Assembly: GCA_030588275.1 (NCBI GenBank)
Contig: JAUUYJ010000169.1
Location: forward strand, 1-5,849
Source of the DNA: Candidatus Zixiibacteriota bacterium
GTDB taxonomy: Bacteria > Zixibacteria > MSB-5A5 > GN15 > JAAZOE01
Direction of reading: 5' to 3'
DNA length: 5,849 nucleotides
In this document: in pieces, positions 5,785 through 5,849 of the stretch
Layout: every line of letters begins with the position of its first letter
How positions within the stretch are numbered: the first letter of the stretch is position 1
Notes under the pieces: generated by a model
Database searches by the model: none
Told to the model about the DNA's origin: nothing
The model's input: the letters and a program-made list of their open reading frames with translations, nothing else
Translations under genes and position numbers: made by a program

Positions 5785-5849
5785 TTTTGTTCCTCAAGTT
5801 TCTTAGTCCTGCGGTCAATCATCACCAGATATACGAAAATTCCAACCCA
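5781..5849 (-). CDS. ccmD: CcmD-like small membrane protein (3' end only)
   Basis: The last 22 codons of a gene entering from the right edge read WVGIFVYLVMIDRRTKKLEE plus QK, then TGA (5783-5781). The pattern is the end of a transmembrane helix, a tyrosine, then a basic juxtamembrane stretch and a KLE tail. That is how CcmD proteins end, and CcmD sits directly before ccmE in the usual ccmCDE order. CcmD is a small subunit of about 40-70 residues that helps release haem-loaded CcmE from the CcmABC complex. Its stop overlaps the ccmE GTG by four bases. Only the C-terminus is visible, so the call rests on pattern and position. Confidence 0.7.
   Translation of the reverse strand, partial: WVGIFVYLVMIDRRTKKLEEQK

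Overview
The window reads almost entirely on the minus strand and appears to come from the chromosome of a Gram-negative bacterium. A TonB-dependent outer-membrane receptor, a lipoprotein with a lipobox and periplasmic cytochrome c maturation proteins all imply two membranes. Base composition is moderate. Shine-Dalgarno sites are clear in front of the lipoprotein, ccmE and ccmF genes. The receptor carries an N-terminal CarboxypepD_reg-like beta domain, and the lipoprotein is rich in Asp-Thr. Together these suggest an FCB-group or neighbouring candidate phylum (for example a Zixibacteria-like lineage), but this is a style-based inference and not a proven assignment. No tRNA, rRNA, CRISPR array, insertion sequence or phage gene is visible.

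Layout, in minus-strand transcription order from the right edge. (1) 5849-3196 is a tight cytochrome c maturation (Ccm, System I) operon segment: the last 22 codons of a CcmD-like protein, then ccmE (GTG start, overlapping the ccmD stop by 4 bases as GTGA), then ccmF (GTG start, 3 bases after ccmE). (2) 3195-3056 is a 140-base spacer with two strong inverted repeats and a clear ribosome-binding site. (3) 3055-1796 encodes a 419-residue, very acidic, Asp-Thr-rich lipoprotein of unknown function. It is closed by a textbook intrinsic terminator at 1775-1743. (4) 1722-1448 is a complete regulatory leader: a sigma70-type promoter, a cobalamin (B12) riboswitch aptamer with its P1 stem and B12 box, and a terminator-like expression platform whose 3' stem contains the start codon of the next gene. 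(5) 1447-1 is the 5' two-thirds or so of a BtuB-like TonB-dependent receptor that runs off the left edge.

Functionally there are two independent tetrapyrrole-related modules: haem delivery to apocytochromes c (CcmD/E/F), and cobalamin uptake under B12 control. The most notable point is that CcmE lacks the canonical haem-binding histidine. The motif is Cys117-Pro-Ser-Lys-Tyr121 (CxxxY) where the usual motif is HxxxY. That is the hallmark of the variant Ccm pathway called System I*, known from Desulfovibrio and some archaea. Consistent with that variant, no ccmG or ccmH follows ccmF here. CcmF keeps all four expected haem-related histidines and the WWD-type motif, and has an enlarged periplasmic domain.
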